Shown piece after piece: positions 39,390-48,042 of a stretch of 64,000 nucleotides of DNA. Every line of letters starts with the position of its first letter. Position 1 is the stretch's first letter. The notes below the pieces were generated by a model. The model searched no databases, was not told the DNA's origin, and saw only the letters and a program-made list of their open reading frames with translations. Both the position numbers and the translations under genes were made by a program. Source of the stretch: JBQTIU01 sp052387815 (GTDB taxonomy: Bacteria; Pseudomonadota; Alphaproteobacteria; CACIAM-22H2); assembly GCA_052387815.1 (NCBI GenBank), contig JBQTIU010000012.1, positions 38,748-102,747 of the forward strand. Direction: 5' to 3'.

Positions 39390-40715
39390 TTACCAGCCGA
39401 TCGCGCGCGGCAGCCAGAGCGCGAGGTCGGGATAGAGGAACACCAGCAGCAGCGCCAGAAGCTGCATCAGCACGAACGGTACGATGCCGCGGTAGATATC
39501 GCCGGTGGTGATCTCGGGCGGCGCCACGCCGCGCAGGAAGAACAGCGCCCAGCCGAAGGGCGGGGTGAGGAACGAGGTCTGCAGGTTGATGCAGATCAGG
39601 GTGGCCAGCCACACCAGGTCGACGCCGGCCTGGATGAACACCGGCAGGAACAACGGCACCGCGATATAGGAGATCTCGATCCACTCGATGAAGAAGCCGA
39701 GCACGAAGATCACCGCCATCAGGAACCAGATGTCGGCGTTCACCCCGCCCGGCAGGAAGGCGAAGAAATCGTGCACCAGTTGCTCGCCCTGCAGGCCGCG
39801 GAAGGCGAGGGCGAAAACCTGGGCGCAGATCAGGATGAACATCACCATCGCGGTGATCCTGGTCGTGCTGTAGACCGTGTCCCTGAGCACGGCCCACGAC
39901 ATCCGCCCGCCGATCGCGGTGACGGCGATCGCACCCAGCGCGCCCATCGAGGCGGCCTCGGTCGGTGCCGCCACCCCGCCGATGATCGAGCCCAAGACCG
40001 CGCCGACCAGCGCCAGCGGCGGCAGCACGACGCGCGCCAGCTTGGCGCCGAGATCGGCCCACGACACCAGGGCGCGCTCGGCCGCCGGGATCGCCGGCAC
40101 CATGCGCGGCCGCACTAGGCCCAGGAGGATGACGTAGACGCAGTAGATGCCGGCCAGCACCAGGCCCGGGACCAGCGCCGCGGCGAACAGCGTGCCGACC
40201 GACTCGTTCAAAATGTCGGCGAGCAGGATCAGGATCAGGCTCGGCGGGATGATCTGGCCGAGCGTGCCCGAGGCGCAGATCGTGCCGCAGGCCAGCCCCT
40301 TGTCGTAGCCGCGGCGCAGCATGGCCGGCAGCGTCAACAGCCCGAGCGTCACCACCGTCGCCCCCACGATGCCGGTGGTCGCCCCCATCAGCACGCCGAC
40401 CAGGATGATCCCGAGGCCGAGCCCGCCGCGCATGGCGCCGGCCAAGTGGCCGATCACGTCCATCAGCTCCTCGGCCAGGCGCGACTTCTCCAGCATCACG
40501 CCCATGAATACGAACAGCGGGATGGCGATCAGCGTGTAGTTGGTCACCACGCCGAAGATGCGCAGGGGCAGCAGATTGAACAGCAGCGATCCGAAGCCGA
40601 GCCAGCCGAAGACGAAGCCCGAGATGGCGAGCGTGAGCGCCACCGGCACGCCGCCGATCAAAAGGACGAAGAAGCCGGCCAGCATGCCGAGGGCCAGGAG
40701 CTCGTTGGCCGGCAT
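39390..40715 (-). CDS. TRAP transporter large permease (DctM-like)
   Basis: A 441-residue protein with about 12 membrane segments that forms the ion-coupled translocation channel. DctM traits: VPVALTLAISGFVFGW near residue 25, FVFMGVMLEKSRLAEELMD, MGATTGIVGATVVTLGLL, GTICASGTLGQIIPPSLILILLAD split around helix 5 and the C-terminal LFFLRGVAPPEITTGDIYRGIVPF. It follows dctQ after 3 nt and completes the P-Q-M set. Confidence 0.95.
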   Translation of the reverse strand: MPANELLALGMLAGFFVLLIGGVPVALTLAISGFVFGWLGFGSLLFNLLPLRIFGVVTNYTLIAIPLFVFMGVMLEKSRLAEELMDVIGHLAGAMRGGLGLGIILVGVLMGATTGIVGATVVTLGLLTLPAMLRRGYDKGLACGTICASGTLGQIIPPSLILILLADILNESVGTLFAAALVPGLVLAGIYCVYVILLGLVRPRMVPAIPAAERALVSWADLGAKLARVVLPPLALVGAVLGSIIGGVAAPTEAASMGALGAIAVTAIGGRMSWAVLRDTVYSTTRITAMVMFILICAQVFALAFRGLQGEQLVHDFFAFLPGGVNADIWFLMAVIFVLGFFIEWIEISYIAVPLFLPVFIQAGVDLVWLATLICINLQTSFLTPPFGWALFFLRGVAPPEITTGDIYRGIVPFVLMQLLALLLVFLYPDLALWLPRAIGW

Positions 40716-40718
40716 GGC

Positions 40719-41222
40719 TCACCCGCCGCGCAGCGCCATCAGGCTGCGGATCGCCCAGGCGAGCGATTGCAGCAGGAACAGCGCGAAGCCGACCGGGATC
40801 AGCGCCTTGAGGAGGTACCGGTACGGGATGCCGCCGGGGTTGGCGGAGCCCTCCCCGATGCTCCACGACTGGGCGATATAGCCCCACGACAGGTGGATGA
40901 CGACGAGCGCGATGGCGACCGCCGCCAGCGCCGAGAGAAGGTCGATCGCCGGCTTGGCGCGCGCCGAAAGGCCGGCGTAGAGGATATCGACCCGCACGTG
41001 CTCGCCGTGGCGCAGCGCGTAGGACATGCCGATCAGGCAGATCGGCGACATCAGGTGCCATTCCAGCTCCTGCGACCACACCGAGCCGGTGCTGAAGACG
41101 TAGCGCAGCAGCACGTTGCCCGCCATGACGAGCACGAGCGCGAAGGTCGACCAGGCGGAGACCCGGCCGACGGCGTCGACGAAGGCGTCGATGCCGCCGG
41201 CCAGGCGGCTCAGGCGCTCCAC
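40719..41222 (-). CDS. TRAP transporter small permease (DctQ-like)
   Basis: A 167-residue protein with four membrane segments. The Q-type features are present: VFALVLVMAGNVLLRYVF-like first helix, the SVWSQELEWHLMSPICLIGMSYALRHGEHVRVDIL stretch (E-L pair, HVRVD) split over the second helix, and a final LAWAIRSL helix. It docks with the large permease. It lies 6 nt from dctP and 3 nt from dctM in one operon. Confidence 0.94.
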   Translation of the reverse strand: MERLSRLAGGIDAFVDAVGRVSAWSTFALVLVMAGNVLLRYVFSTGSVWSQELEWHLMSPICLIGMSYALRHGEHVRVDILYAGLSARAKPAIDLLSALAAVAIALVVIHLSWGYIAQSWSIGEGSANPGGIPYRYLLKALIPVGFALFLLQSLAWAIRSLMALRGG

Positions 41223-41228
41223 GCGCCC

Positions 41229-42317
41229 TCAGCCCGGAATGCGGATCTTGGCGTGATAGACGGCCTCGCTGTAGTCCGACCAGGCGTCGAACTTCGCCTT
41301 GTAGGCCATGTAGGAGTCGTGGACCTTCTTGGTCAGGGACTCGCGCGCCACCGCCTCGGCCAGAATACGGTTGGTGGCCTCGCGCAGAGCCTTGACCACC
41401 GAATCGGGCAGCGGCGCGGCGATCGTGCCGTGGTTGCGGATCAGGTCCTCCATCGCCTCGGCGTTGTTCTTCTGGCACCACGCCTCGCTGATCACGTTGC
41501 AGGCCGCGCAGGCGTTTTCGATGATCGCCTTGAGGTCGGCGGGAAGCCGGTTCCACGCCGCCTTGTTGACGATCAGCTCCGAGGCGGTCGCCGTCTCGTG
41601 CCAGCCGGTGGTGTAGTAGTATTTGGCGGCGCGATGGAGGCCGAGCTGGCGGTCGAGGAACGGCCCGACGAACTCGGCGGCGTCGATGACGCCGCGCTCA
41701 AGCGCCGGGAAGATTTCGCCCGGCGGCAGCAGGCGCACGTCGACCCCGAGCGCCTGATAGACGCGCCCCGCCAAGCCGGGGATGCGCATCTTGACGCCGC
41801 GCATGTCCTCGGCCTTCTCGATCGGCTTCTTGAACCAGCCGGTCATCTGGACCCCGGTGTTGCCGCACAGGAAGGGGACCAGGTTGAAGCGATCGTAGAC
41901 CTCGCGCCACAGATCCAGCCCGCCGCCGTCGTACATCCAGCCGTTGAGGCCCTGGAAGTTGAGGCCGAAGGGAACGGCGGTGAAGTACTGCGCGGCGAAG
42001 CTCTTGCCGGTCCAGAAATAGGCGTTGGCGTAGTTCATCTCGACCGTGCCGGTCGAGACCGCATCGAACCCTTCGGCCGCCGGGATCAGCTCGCCGGCGC
42101 CGTAGAATTGGATCTTGAGCCGACCGCCTGACATCGCCTCGATGCGCTGGACGAGATCCTTGGCGCCGCCCGGCCCGGTCGAATAGAAGGCCGCGTTGGG
42201 GCCGTAGAAGCTGGTCATCCGCCAGTTGAAGGCGGTCTGCGCGCCGACCACCGCCGGCGCGGCCAGCGCCCCGCTCGCCACACCGGCGGCGCCGGCAAGG
42301 AACTTGCGACGTTTCAT
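41229..42317 (-). CDS. TRAP transporter substrate-binding protein (DctP-like)
   Basis: A 362-residue periplasmic binding protein. It begins with MKRRKFLAGAAGVASGAL, a likely Tat signal (RRKFL). The fold is of DctP type with the substrate-binding Arg region RGVKMRIPGLAGRVYQALG (RxKMRxPG) near 159-177, FPALERGVIDAAEFVGP near 200 and an aromatic ligand patch KYYYTTGWHE. The family of 'FcbT/DctP' proteins with this pattern often binds keto acids or aromatic/organic acids. It gives the specificity of the P-Q-M transporter. Confidence 0.94.
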   Translation of the reverse strand: MKRRKFLAGAAGVASGALAAPAVVGAQTAFNWRMTSFYGPNAAFYSTGPGGAKDLVQRIEAMSGGRLKIQFYGAGELIPAAEGFDAVSTGTVEMNYANAYFWTGKSFAAQYFTAVPFGLNFQGLNGWMYDGGGLDLWREVYDRFNLVPFLCGNTGVQMTGWFKKPIEKAEDMRGVKMRIPGLAGRVYQALGVDVRLLPPGEIFPALERGVIDAAEFVGPFLDRQLGLHRAAKYYYTTGWHETATASELIVNKAAWNRLPADLKAIIENACAACNVISEAWCQKNNAEAMEDLIRNHGTIAAPLPDSVVKALREATNRILAEAVARESLTKKVHDSYMAYKAKFDAWSDYSEAVYHAKIRIPG

Positions 42318-42441
42318 GGCATACCCCCCGTTGCACCGGAAAGCGACGGCCCCGACCCGACGGGCCGGGCCCCTTCCGTTGTCGTCGGCATGAGGTTACA
42401 ACCTTCGCTCGCGGATTGGAAGCCGGCCGCCGGTCGGGTGG

Positions 42442-43197
42442 CTATATGCAGCGCCCGCCATCGACCTCGAGGCACACCCCGGTGATGAACTCGGCCTCGT
42501 CGGAGACCAGGTAGAGCGCGGCGTTGGCGACATCTGTGGGCGTCGACAGCCGGCCGAGCGGAATCGAGGCCGTGAACCTGGCCCGGTTCTCGGGCGTGTC
42601 GGCGCCCATGAAATCGGCCAGCATCTTGGTCTCGCCGGCCACCGGGCACAGCGCGTTGACGCGGATGCGGTCGGGGGCCAGCTCGGCCGCCATCGACTTG
42701 GTGAGCGTGATCACCGCGCCCTTGCTGGCGTTGTACCAGGTCAGCCCCGGCCGCGGCCGCACGGCCGCCGTCGAGGCAGTATTGAGGATCACGCCGCCGC
42801 CCTGGCGGCGGAACACCGGTACGACCTCGAGCGCGGCAAGATAGATCGCCTTGACGTTGACCGCGAAGATGCGGTCGAAGACCGCCTCCTTCACCTCGAG
42901 CATCGGCTGGTTGGGGTGGGTGGTGCCGGCGTTATTGACCATCACGTCGAGCCGGCCCCAGGTCCGACACGTCTCGGCGACCAGCGCCTTGACCTCGGTC
43001 GCATTGGCGACATCGGCCTTGACGAAGATCGCCTGCCCGCCGTCGCGCACGATCGCCTCGGCGACCTGCCGGCCATCGATGGCCTCGAGATCGGCGATGG
43101 CGACTTTGGCGCCCTCGCGCGCGAAGCGACGGGCCATGCCCTCGCCGAAACCCGATCCGCCGCCGGTGACGATCGCGACCTTGTCCTTGAGCCGCAT
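42442..43197 (-). CDS. SDR family oxidoreductase (glucose-dehydrogenase/FabG-like)
   Basis: A 251-residue classical SDR. TGGGSGFGEGMARRFA near 11-26, the Asp after strand 2 (ADLEAIDG; NAD preference), NNAGTTHPN near 88, catalytic Ser in NTASTAAVRPR, YNASKG, and the C-terminal YLVSDEAEFITGVCLEVDGG signature. It probably oxidises a hydroxyl on the substrate taken up by the TRAP system. ALDH upstream and dctP downstream are on the same strand. Confidence 0.93.
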   Translation of the reverse strand: MRLKDKVAIVTGGGSGFGEGMARRFAREGAKVAIADLEAIDGRQVAEAIVRDGGQAIFVKADVANATEVKALVAETCRTWGRLDVMVNNAGTTHPNQPMLEVKEAVFDRIFAVNVKAIYLAALEVVPVFRRQGGGVILNTASTAAVRPRPGLTWYNASKGAVITLTKSMAAELAPDRIRVNALCPVAGETKMLADFMGADTPENRARFTASIPLGRLSTPTDVANAALYLVSDEAEFITGVCLEVDGGRCI

Positions 43198-43228
43198 GAC
43201 CCGCTTCCCCCGCCAGGTGGCGAAAGGT

Positions 43229-44695
43229 TCAGCCGTGGCGCAGGGCCACGGTCTTGAGCGCGCTCATGGTGTAGAGCGCCTCGAAACCCTTTTCGCGGCC
43301 GAAGCCCGAGCGCTTGACGCCGCCGAAGGGCAGCTCCACCCCGCCGCCGGCGCCGTAATTGTTGATGAACACTTGGCCCGCCTTGAGCGCGCGGGCGACA
43401 CGATGCTGGCGGCCGCCGTCGCGCGTCCACACGCCGGCGACCAGGCCATAGGGCGTGCCGTTGGCCACCTCCACGGCCTCGGCCTCGCCCTTGAACGGGG
43501 TCGCCGCCAGGACCGGCCCGAACACTTCCTCCTGCGCCAGCTCGTGGGCGGGCGGCACGTCGGTGATCAGGGTCGGCGCCACGTAGTAGCCCCCCGGCGG
43601 CGCGTTGGCCGCGATCTTGCCCGTGGCGCGGGCCGCGAGGCCATCGCCGGCCGCGCGCTCGAGGAACCCTTCGACGCGGGCCTTCTGGGCGCCGTTGATG
43701 AGCGGCCCGCAGTCGAGGTCCATGTCGGCGGCGCCGGCGCGCAATTCCTCGAACCGCCGCGCCAGCGCCGACAGGACATCGTCGTAGATTCGGGCCTCGA
43801 CCAACAGGCGGCTGCCGGCCGAGCAGGTCTGGCCGGCATTCTGGATGATCGCCGTGGTGATGTACGGCAAGGCGGCATCGAGATCGGCATCGGCGAAGAC
43901 GAGCTGCGGCGACTTGCCGCCGAGCTCCATGACGACCGGCCGGTTGTTGCGGGCGGCCGCCGCCTGGACGAGCGCCCCGGTCGCGGGCGAGCCGGTGAAC
44001 GAGATGTGGTCGATGCCGGGATGGGCGGCGAGCGCCGCGCCCGCCTCCTCGCCGGTGCCGGTTACGATGTTGATGGCGCCGGGCGGAAAGCCCAGCCCGA
44101 GCGCCAGCTCGCCCAGCGCGAGCACGGTCAAGCACGCCTCCTCGGCCGGCTTGACGACCGCGGCATTGCCCATGGCGAGCGCCGCGGCGAGCGTGCGGCC
44201 GACGATCTGCGCCGGATAGTTCCACGGAATGATATGGCCGGTCACGCCCAAGGGCTCGCGCAACGTGATGACCGTATAGCCGTCGAGGTAGGGCAGGGTC
44301 TCGCCGTGCACCTTGTCGGCCGCCCCGCCGTAATACTCGAAGTAGCGGGCCAGCGCCGCGATGTCGGCGCGGGCCTGGGTCAAGGGCTTGCCGGTGTCCC
44401 TCGCCTCGAGCCGTGCCAGTTCGGCGTGGCGATCCTCGACCGCGCGGCCGAGCCGGGTCAAGAGTCGGCCGCGCTCGAGGGCCGGCATCCGCCCCCAGGG
44501 ACCGTCGCGCGCGGCCCGCGCCGCGCGCACCGCGGCGTCGATATCCGCCGCGCGGCCGCGCGCGATGCGCGCGAACTCCTCGCCATCGCTCGGGTTCAAG
44601 ACGGCGATCGTCTCCCCGCCCTGGGCCGCGCGCCAGGCCCCGTCGATGAGCAGGCGCGAGGGCGGCAGGAATGCGGCGGCGGGCCTGGCGCTCAT
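43229..44695 (-). CDS. Aldehyde dehydrogenase family protein
   Basis: A 488-residue NAD(P)-dependent ALDH. Active site: VMELGGKSPQLVFADAD with catalytic Glu near 258 and NAGQTCSAGSRLLV with catalytic Cys near 293; the oxyanion Asn is in IIPWNYP near 155. FGPVLAATPF and FGGVKRSGFGREKGFEAL close the fold. It is the first gene of the leftward block (ALDH, SDR, dctP, dctQ, dctM, ADH). The betaine-aldehyde-like length and motifs do not settle a substrate. Confidence 0.95.
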   Translation of the reverse strand: MSARPAAAFLPPSRLLIDGAWRAAQGGETIAVLNPSDGEEFARIARGRAADIDAAVRAARAARDGPWGRMPALERGRLLTRLGRAVEDRHAELARLEARDTGKPLTQARADIAALARYFEYYGGAADKVHGETLPYLDGYTVITLREPLGVTGHIIPWNYPAQIVGRTLAAALAMGNAAVVKPAEEACLTVLALGELALGLGFPPGAINIVTGTGEEAGAALAAHPGIDHISFTGSPATGALVQAAAARNNRPVVMELGGKSPQLVFADADLDAALPYITTAIIQNAGQTCSAGSRLLVEARIYDDVLSALARRFEELRAGAADMDLDCGPLINGAQKARVEGFLERAAGDGLAARATGKIAANAPPGGYYVAPTLITDVPPAHELAQEEVFGPVLAATPFKGEAEAVEVANGTPYGLVAGVWTRDGGRQHRVARALKAGQVFINNYGAGGGVELPFGGVKRSGFGREKGFEALYTMSALKTVALRHG

Positions 44696-44793
44696 CGGTG
44701 AACCTCCGGCATCGCGGATCGGGATCCTGGCATGAAGCTAGGCCGGCCCGGGGCGCAAGCCAAGCCCCCTTGCCCTTTGCCCCGCCTGTGCTA

Positions 44794-44848
44794 GTAGGGG
44801 CGGGTCTTAAGACCCGCCCGCGTGGGCCGGTTTGAAACCGGCCCCTAC
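44794..44848. repeat. GTAGGGGC palindromic repeat, complete copy
   Basis: GTAGGGG + CGGGTCTTAAGACCCG + CCCGCGTG + GGCCGGTTTGAAACCGGCC + CCTAC. The intact two-hairpin order makes this a good reference copy. It lies between the ALDH gene start and the divergent glycosyltransferase operon. Confidence 0.85.
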
Positions 44849-44891
44849 GAAACACCGCTCGCAGCCGAGATTGATCCCTGTGCCCGACGAC

Positions 44892-45620
44892 ATGAGCCCC
44901 GCCATTTCGGTCGTCGTGCCGGTGCGCGACGAGGCGGACAACATCGATCCGCTGATCGCCGAGATTTGCGCCGCGCTCGCCGGCGAGGATTTCGAGATCG
45001 TCTATGTCGATGACGGCAGCCGCGACGGTACCGCGGAGCGCTTGCGGGCGGCGCTCTCCCGCTATCCCAAGTTGCGCGTCGTGACCCACAAGACCGCCGC
45101 CGGGCAATCGGCGGCGCTGCGGACGGGCGTGGCGGCGGCGCGCGCGAGGTGGGTCGTCACCCTCGACGGCGACGGCCAGAACGACCCGGCCGACATCGAG
45201 AAGCTGCTGGCCATCGCGCGCCAGCCCGGCGCCGGCGCGCTCGGCATGGTCGCCGGCATCCGCGGCGAGCGGCGGGATCGTCTTGTAAAGCGCCTCTCCT
45301 CGCGCATCGCCAACGCGGTGCGCATGCGCCTGCTCGGCGATGCGACGCCCGATACCGGCTGCGGCCTCAAGGCATTCCGGCGCGAAACATATCTCGCGCT
45401 GCCACGCTTCGACCACATGCACCGCTTCCTTCCCGCGCTCATCCAGCGCGAAGGGCTCGAGGTGGCGCTGTGCCCGGTCTCGCATCGCCCCCGCCGCGCC
45501 GGCCGCACGAAGTACGGCGTCCCCGACCGCCTGTTCGCCGGCCTCGTCGACCTCATCGGCGTCCTGTGGCTGAAGCACCGCGGCAAGCGTGCGGACATCG
45601 TCGAGCCCGAGGACTCGTGA
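44892..45620 (+). CDS. Family 2 glycosyltransferase (DPM1/PglI-like)
   Basis: A 242-residue GT-A fold enzyme. ISVVVPVRDEADNIDPLIAEI near the start, the DDGSRDGT nucleotide-sugar motif near 42, the DGDGQNDPADIEKL metal site near 95, and a typical GCGLKAFRRE near 160. There is no clear C-terminal membrane anchor. It probably makes a polyprenyl-phosphate sugar as donor for the GT39 enzyme of the next gene. A GTG at 44880 is an alternative start. The next gene overlaps its stop by 4 nt. Confidence 0.9.
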   Translation: MSPAISVVVPVRDEADNIDPLIAEICAALAGEDFEIVYVDDGSRDGTAERLRAALSRYPKLRVVTHKTAAGQSAALRTGVAAARARWVVTLDGDGQNDPADIEKLLAIARQPGAGALGMVAGIRGERRDRLVKRLSSRIANAVRMRLLGDATPDTGCGLKAFRRETYLALPRFDHMHRFLPALIQREGLEVALCPVSHRPRRAGRTKYGVPDRLFAGLVDLIGVLWLKHRGKRADIVEPEDS

Positions 45621-47230
45621 GCCGGCCCGGCCTGTTCGGCTTCGCCGTCGTCGGGTGGGCCGTCGTCGTCGCGGCCGGGCTCGCCAGCCGGCCGCTGCTG
45701 CCGGTCGACGAGACCCGCTACCTCGCGGTCGCCTGGGAAATGTGGAGCAACCGGGAATTCCTGGTCCCGCATCTCAACGGCGCTGCCTATCACCACAAGC
45801 CGCCCTTGCTGTTCTGGCTGATGGCGCTGGGCTGGACGGTGTTCGGCGTCAGCGAGACCTGGGCCCGGCTGGTGTCGCCGCTGTTCGCCCTCGCCAGCCT
45901 CGTCCTCACCGCCCGCCTCGCCTCCCTCCTGTTTCCGGATACCCCGCGCGCCGCCGGCCTGGCGCCGGTCATCCTCATGGGAACGGCGCTGTTCGCGGTG
46001 TTCGCCTCGCCCGCCTATTTCGACACCTTGGTCACGTTCTTTACGCTTGGGGGCCTGATCGGCGTAGTCCTCGCCTGGCGCGGGCGGCCCCGTCTGGGCT
46101 GGTTGATGTTCGCGGCCGCGCTCGGCCTCGGCGTGCTGGCCAAGGGGCCAGTCGTGCTTTTCTACCTCGTGCCCGTGCCGCTATCGGCGCCGGTGTGGAT
46201 GGAGCGCGTTCCCTCGTGGCGGCACTGGTACGGCGGGCTCGGCTTGGCGGTGATCGGCGGCGCGGCGCTGGCGCTCGCCTGGGCGGTGCCGGCGGCGATC
46301 GCCGGCGGCGAGGCCTTCGCGCGCATGCTGTTCGTGGGTCAGCATGTGGGGCGCATCGCAGAGTCGTTCCAGCACGGGCGGCCGTGGTGGTGGTACGGGC
46401 CGGTCATGCTCCTCGCGCTCTATCCGTGGCCGCTGTGGGGTGCGGTGTGGCGAGCCCGGCCGTGGCCGGCATGGTCCGAGCCGGGCTTGCGTTTCTGCCT
46501 CGCGCAGATCGTCCCGGCGTTGATCCTTTTGTCGGCGATCAGCGGCAAGCAGCCGCACTACCTCTTGCCGCTATTCCCGGCCTTGGCGCTGATCGCGGCG
46601 CGGATCGTCGCCGGCGAGGTCGGAGACCGGCGCGGCGATCGGCTGCCGGCGACGGCGGTGCTGCTGGCGGCCGGCATCGCGCTGGCCGCTCCTTTGCTCG
46701 CGGCCTCTCTTTCTGGCTTCACTGCCCCGCCGTGGGTCGCCGCCATCCATCCCTCGGGCGGGGCGGCGCTGGTCGCGCTCGCGCTCTGGCTGGCGCTCGA
46801 TCGCGCCCGCTTGTCCTCGACCCGCGCGGCCTCGCTCGCCGCCGTGGTCCCGGCGATACTGGTCGCGGTCCACCTCGCCGCGTTCGGGCCGGCGATCCGG
46901 CCCTACTACGATACGGCGCCGGCGGCGGCGGTCCTCGCACGCGCCGAGCAAGCCGGTCGGCCGATCGCGCATGTGGGCGACTACCACGGGCAGTTCCACT
47001 TCGCGGGGCGCTTGCGCCGCCCGCTCTCCGAGATCACCGCCGACGACGCGGCAAGCTGGGCGAAGCGCCACCCGGACGGGATCGTCATCGCCTACCGTCG
47101 CGACGACCCCGCCGCCTTCGCCGAGTGGCCGCTGTTCTGGCAGGTCTATCGCGGCCGCCATGTGGTGATCTGGGAGGCGCGCGACGTCGCCGAGCACGGG
47201 CCCTACATTCTCACCGACCGGGGGCGCTAG
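45617..47230 (+). CDS. Family 39 glycosyltransferase (ArnT/PMT-like), membrane-bound
   Basis: A 537-residue protein with about 11-12 membrane segments. The GT39 signature is in the first periplasmic loop: RPLLPVDETRYLAVAWEMW with the catalytic Asp/Glu pair (DE) near 32-33, and NREFLVPHLNGAAYHHKPPLLFWLMAL. The PHYLLPLFPALALI segment (K-Q-P-H-Y-L-L-P) is typical of ArnT. It should transfer a sugar from polyprenyl phosphate to a lipid or protein on the periplasmic side. GTG start overlaps the GT2 stop (GTGA). Confidence 0.93.
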   Translation: MSRPGLFGFAVVGWAVVVAAGLASRPLLPVDETRYLAVAWEMWSNREFLVPHLNGAAYHHKPPLLFWLMALGWTVFGVSETWARLVSPLFALASLVLTARLASLLFPDTPRAAGLAPVILMGTALFAVFASPAYFDTLVTFFTLGGLIGVVLAWRGRPRLGWLMFAAALGLGVLAKGPVVLFYLVPVPLSAPVWMERVPSWRHWYGGLGLAVIGGAALALAWAVPAAIAGGEAFARMLFVGQHVGRIAESFQHGRPWWWYGPVMLLALYPWPLWGAVWRARPWPAWSEPGLRFCLAQIVPALILLSAISGKQPHYLLPLFPALALIAARIVAGEVGDRRGDRLPATAVLLAAGIALAAPLLAASLSGFTAPPWVAAIHPSGGAALVALALWLALDRARLSSTRAASLAAVVPAILVAVHLAAFGPAIRPYYDTAPAAAVLARAEQAGRPIAHVGDYHGQFHFAGRLRRPLSEITADDAASWAKRHPDGIVIAYRRDDPAAFAEWPLFWQVYRGRHVVIWEARDVAEHGPYILTDRGR

Positions 47231-47328
47231 GAGCCGGAATCGCGTTTTCGCCCTGGCGCGTCGCTTGCGTCGGTCCCTCTATCCGTACATATTTCCGGAA
47301 TGCGCGAGGTTCCGCCCGGGTGCCGATC

Positions 47329-47616
47329 ATGAGCGAAGCGCAGAAACTTGCCGTGCTCAACCATCGCCGCCGGCTGAAGCGGTGCGGCTTGGTCCGGCTC
47401 GAGGTGCAAGCTTCGAGGCCGGATGCTCCCCTCATCCGCGGACTCGCCCGGGCGCTGCGCGGCCACGCGAAAGAGGCTTCGGTTCTGCGCGCCCGGCTGC
47501 GCGCGGCGATGGCCCGACCCGGCGGGCCCAGCCTCAAGGCGCTCCTCGCCGCGGCGCCGCTCGAGGGCATCGACCTGACGCGGGCCCGCGACCGCGGGCG
47601 CGACGTCCGCCTGTGA
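47329..47616 (+). CDS. Putative antitoxin of a VapBC-like pair
   Basis: A 95-residue basic protein: LNHRRRLKRCGLVRLEVQASRPDAPLIRGLARAL near the start and a C-terminal ID.TRARDRGRDVRL tail of the kind that wraps a toxin. It resembles small antitoxins coupled to PIN toxins. The coupling is clear: its TGA overlaps the GTG of the PIN gene (GTGA). The N-terminal basic helix may bind DNA. Upstream of 47329 a GTG at 47320 is an alternative start. Confidence 0.72.
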   Translation: MSEAQKLAVLNHRRRLKRCGLVRLEVQASRPDAPLIRGLARALRGHAKEASVLRARLRAAMARPGGPSLKALLAAAPLEGIDLTRARDRGRDVRL

Positions 47617-48035
47617 GCTTCCTCATCGACACCAACGTCATCTCGGAAGTCCGCAAGGGCGAGCGCTGCCATCCCAATGTCGCACGCTAGTACGCCAAGC
47701 TGGACGAGCGTGACATCTTCTTGAGCTTCCTCGTTCTCGGCGAGATTCGCCGGGGCGCGGAACGCGTCCGGCGGCGCGATCCGGCCAGGGCCAGGAGCAT
47801 CGACGCTTGGCTTGCGGCCGTCACCGAGGGCTTCGCCAACCGCATCCTCGACGTCGACCGCGTCGTCGCCGATGAATGGGGCCGGATCGCGGCGCTCAGA
47901 CCCGTTCCGACCGTCGACGCGCTGCTCGCCGCAACCGCCACGGTGCACGGGCTCATACTCGCGACCCGCAACGTTGCCGATGTCAAGGGAACGGGCGCGC
48001 AGATCGTCAACCCGTTCGATCCGGGATCGGCATAG
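47613..48035 (+). pseudogene. PIN-domain toxin (VapC-like) with in-frame amber stop
   Basis: Codons 1-25 read MSFLIDTNVISEVRKGERCHPNVAR-like PIN N-terminus (Asp5 is the first metal ligand; shown here in pieces: SFLIDTNVISE and CHPNVAR). Codon 26 is TAG (47688-47690). The same frame then continues as YAKLDERDIFLSFLVLGEIRRG, VDRVVADEWGRI, TVDALLAATA and ATRNVADVKGTGAQIVNPF to a TAG at 48033, so the rest of the PIN domain is intact. Homologues have W at this place (RWYA), so one G-to-A change made the stop. Length without the stop is 140 codons. Confidence 0.85.
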
Positions 48036-48042
48036 GGCGGCG

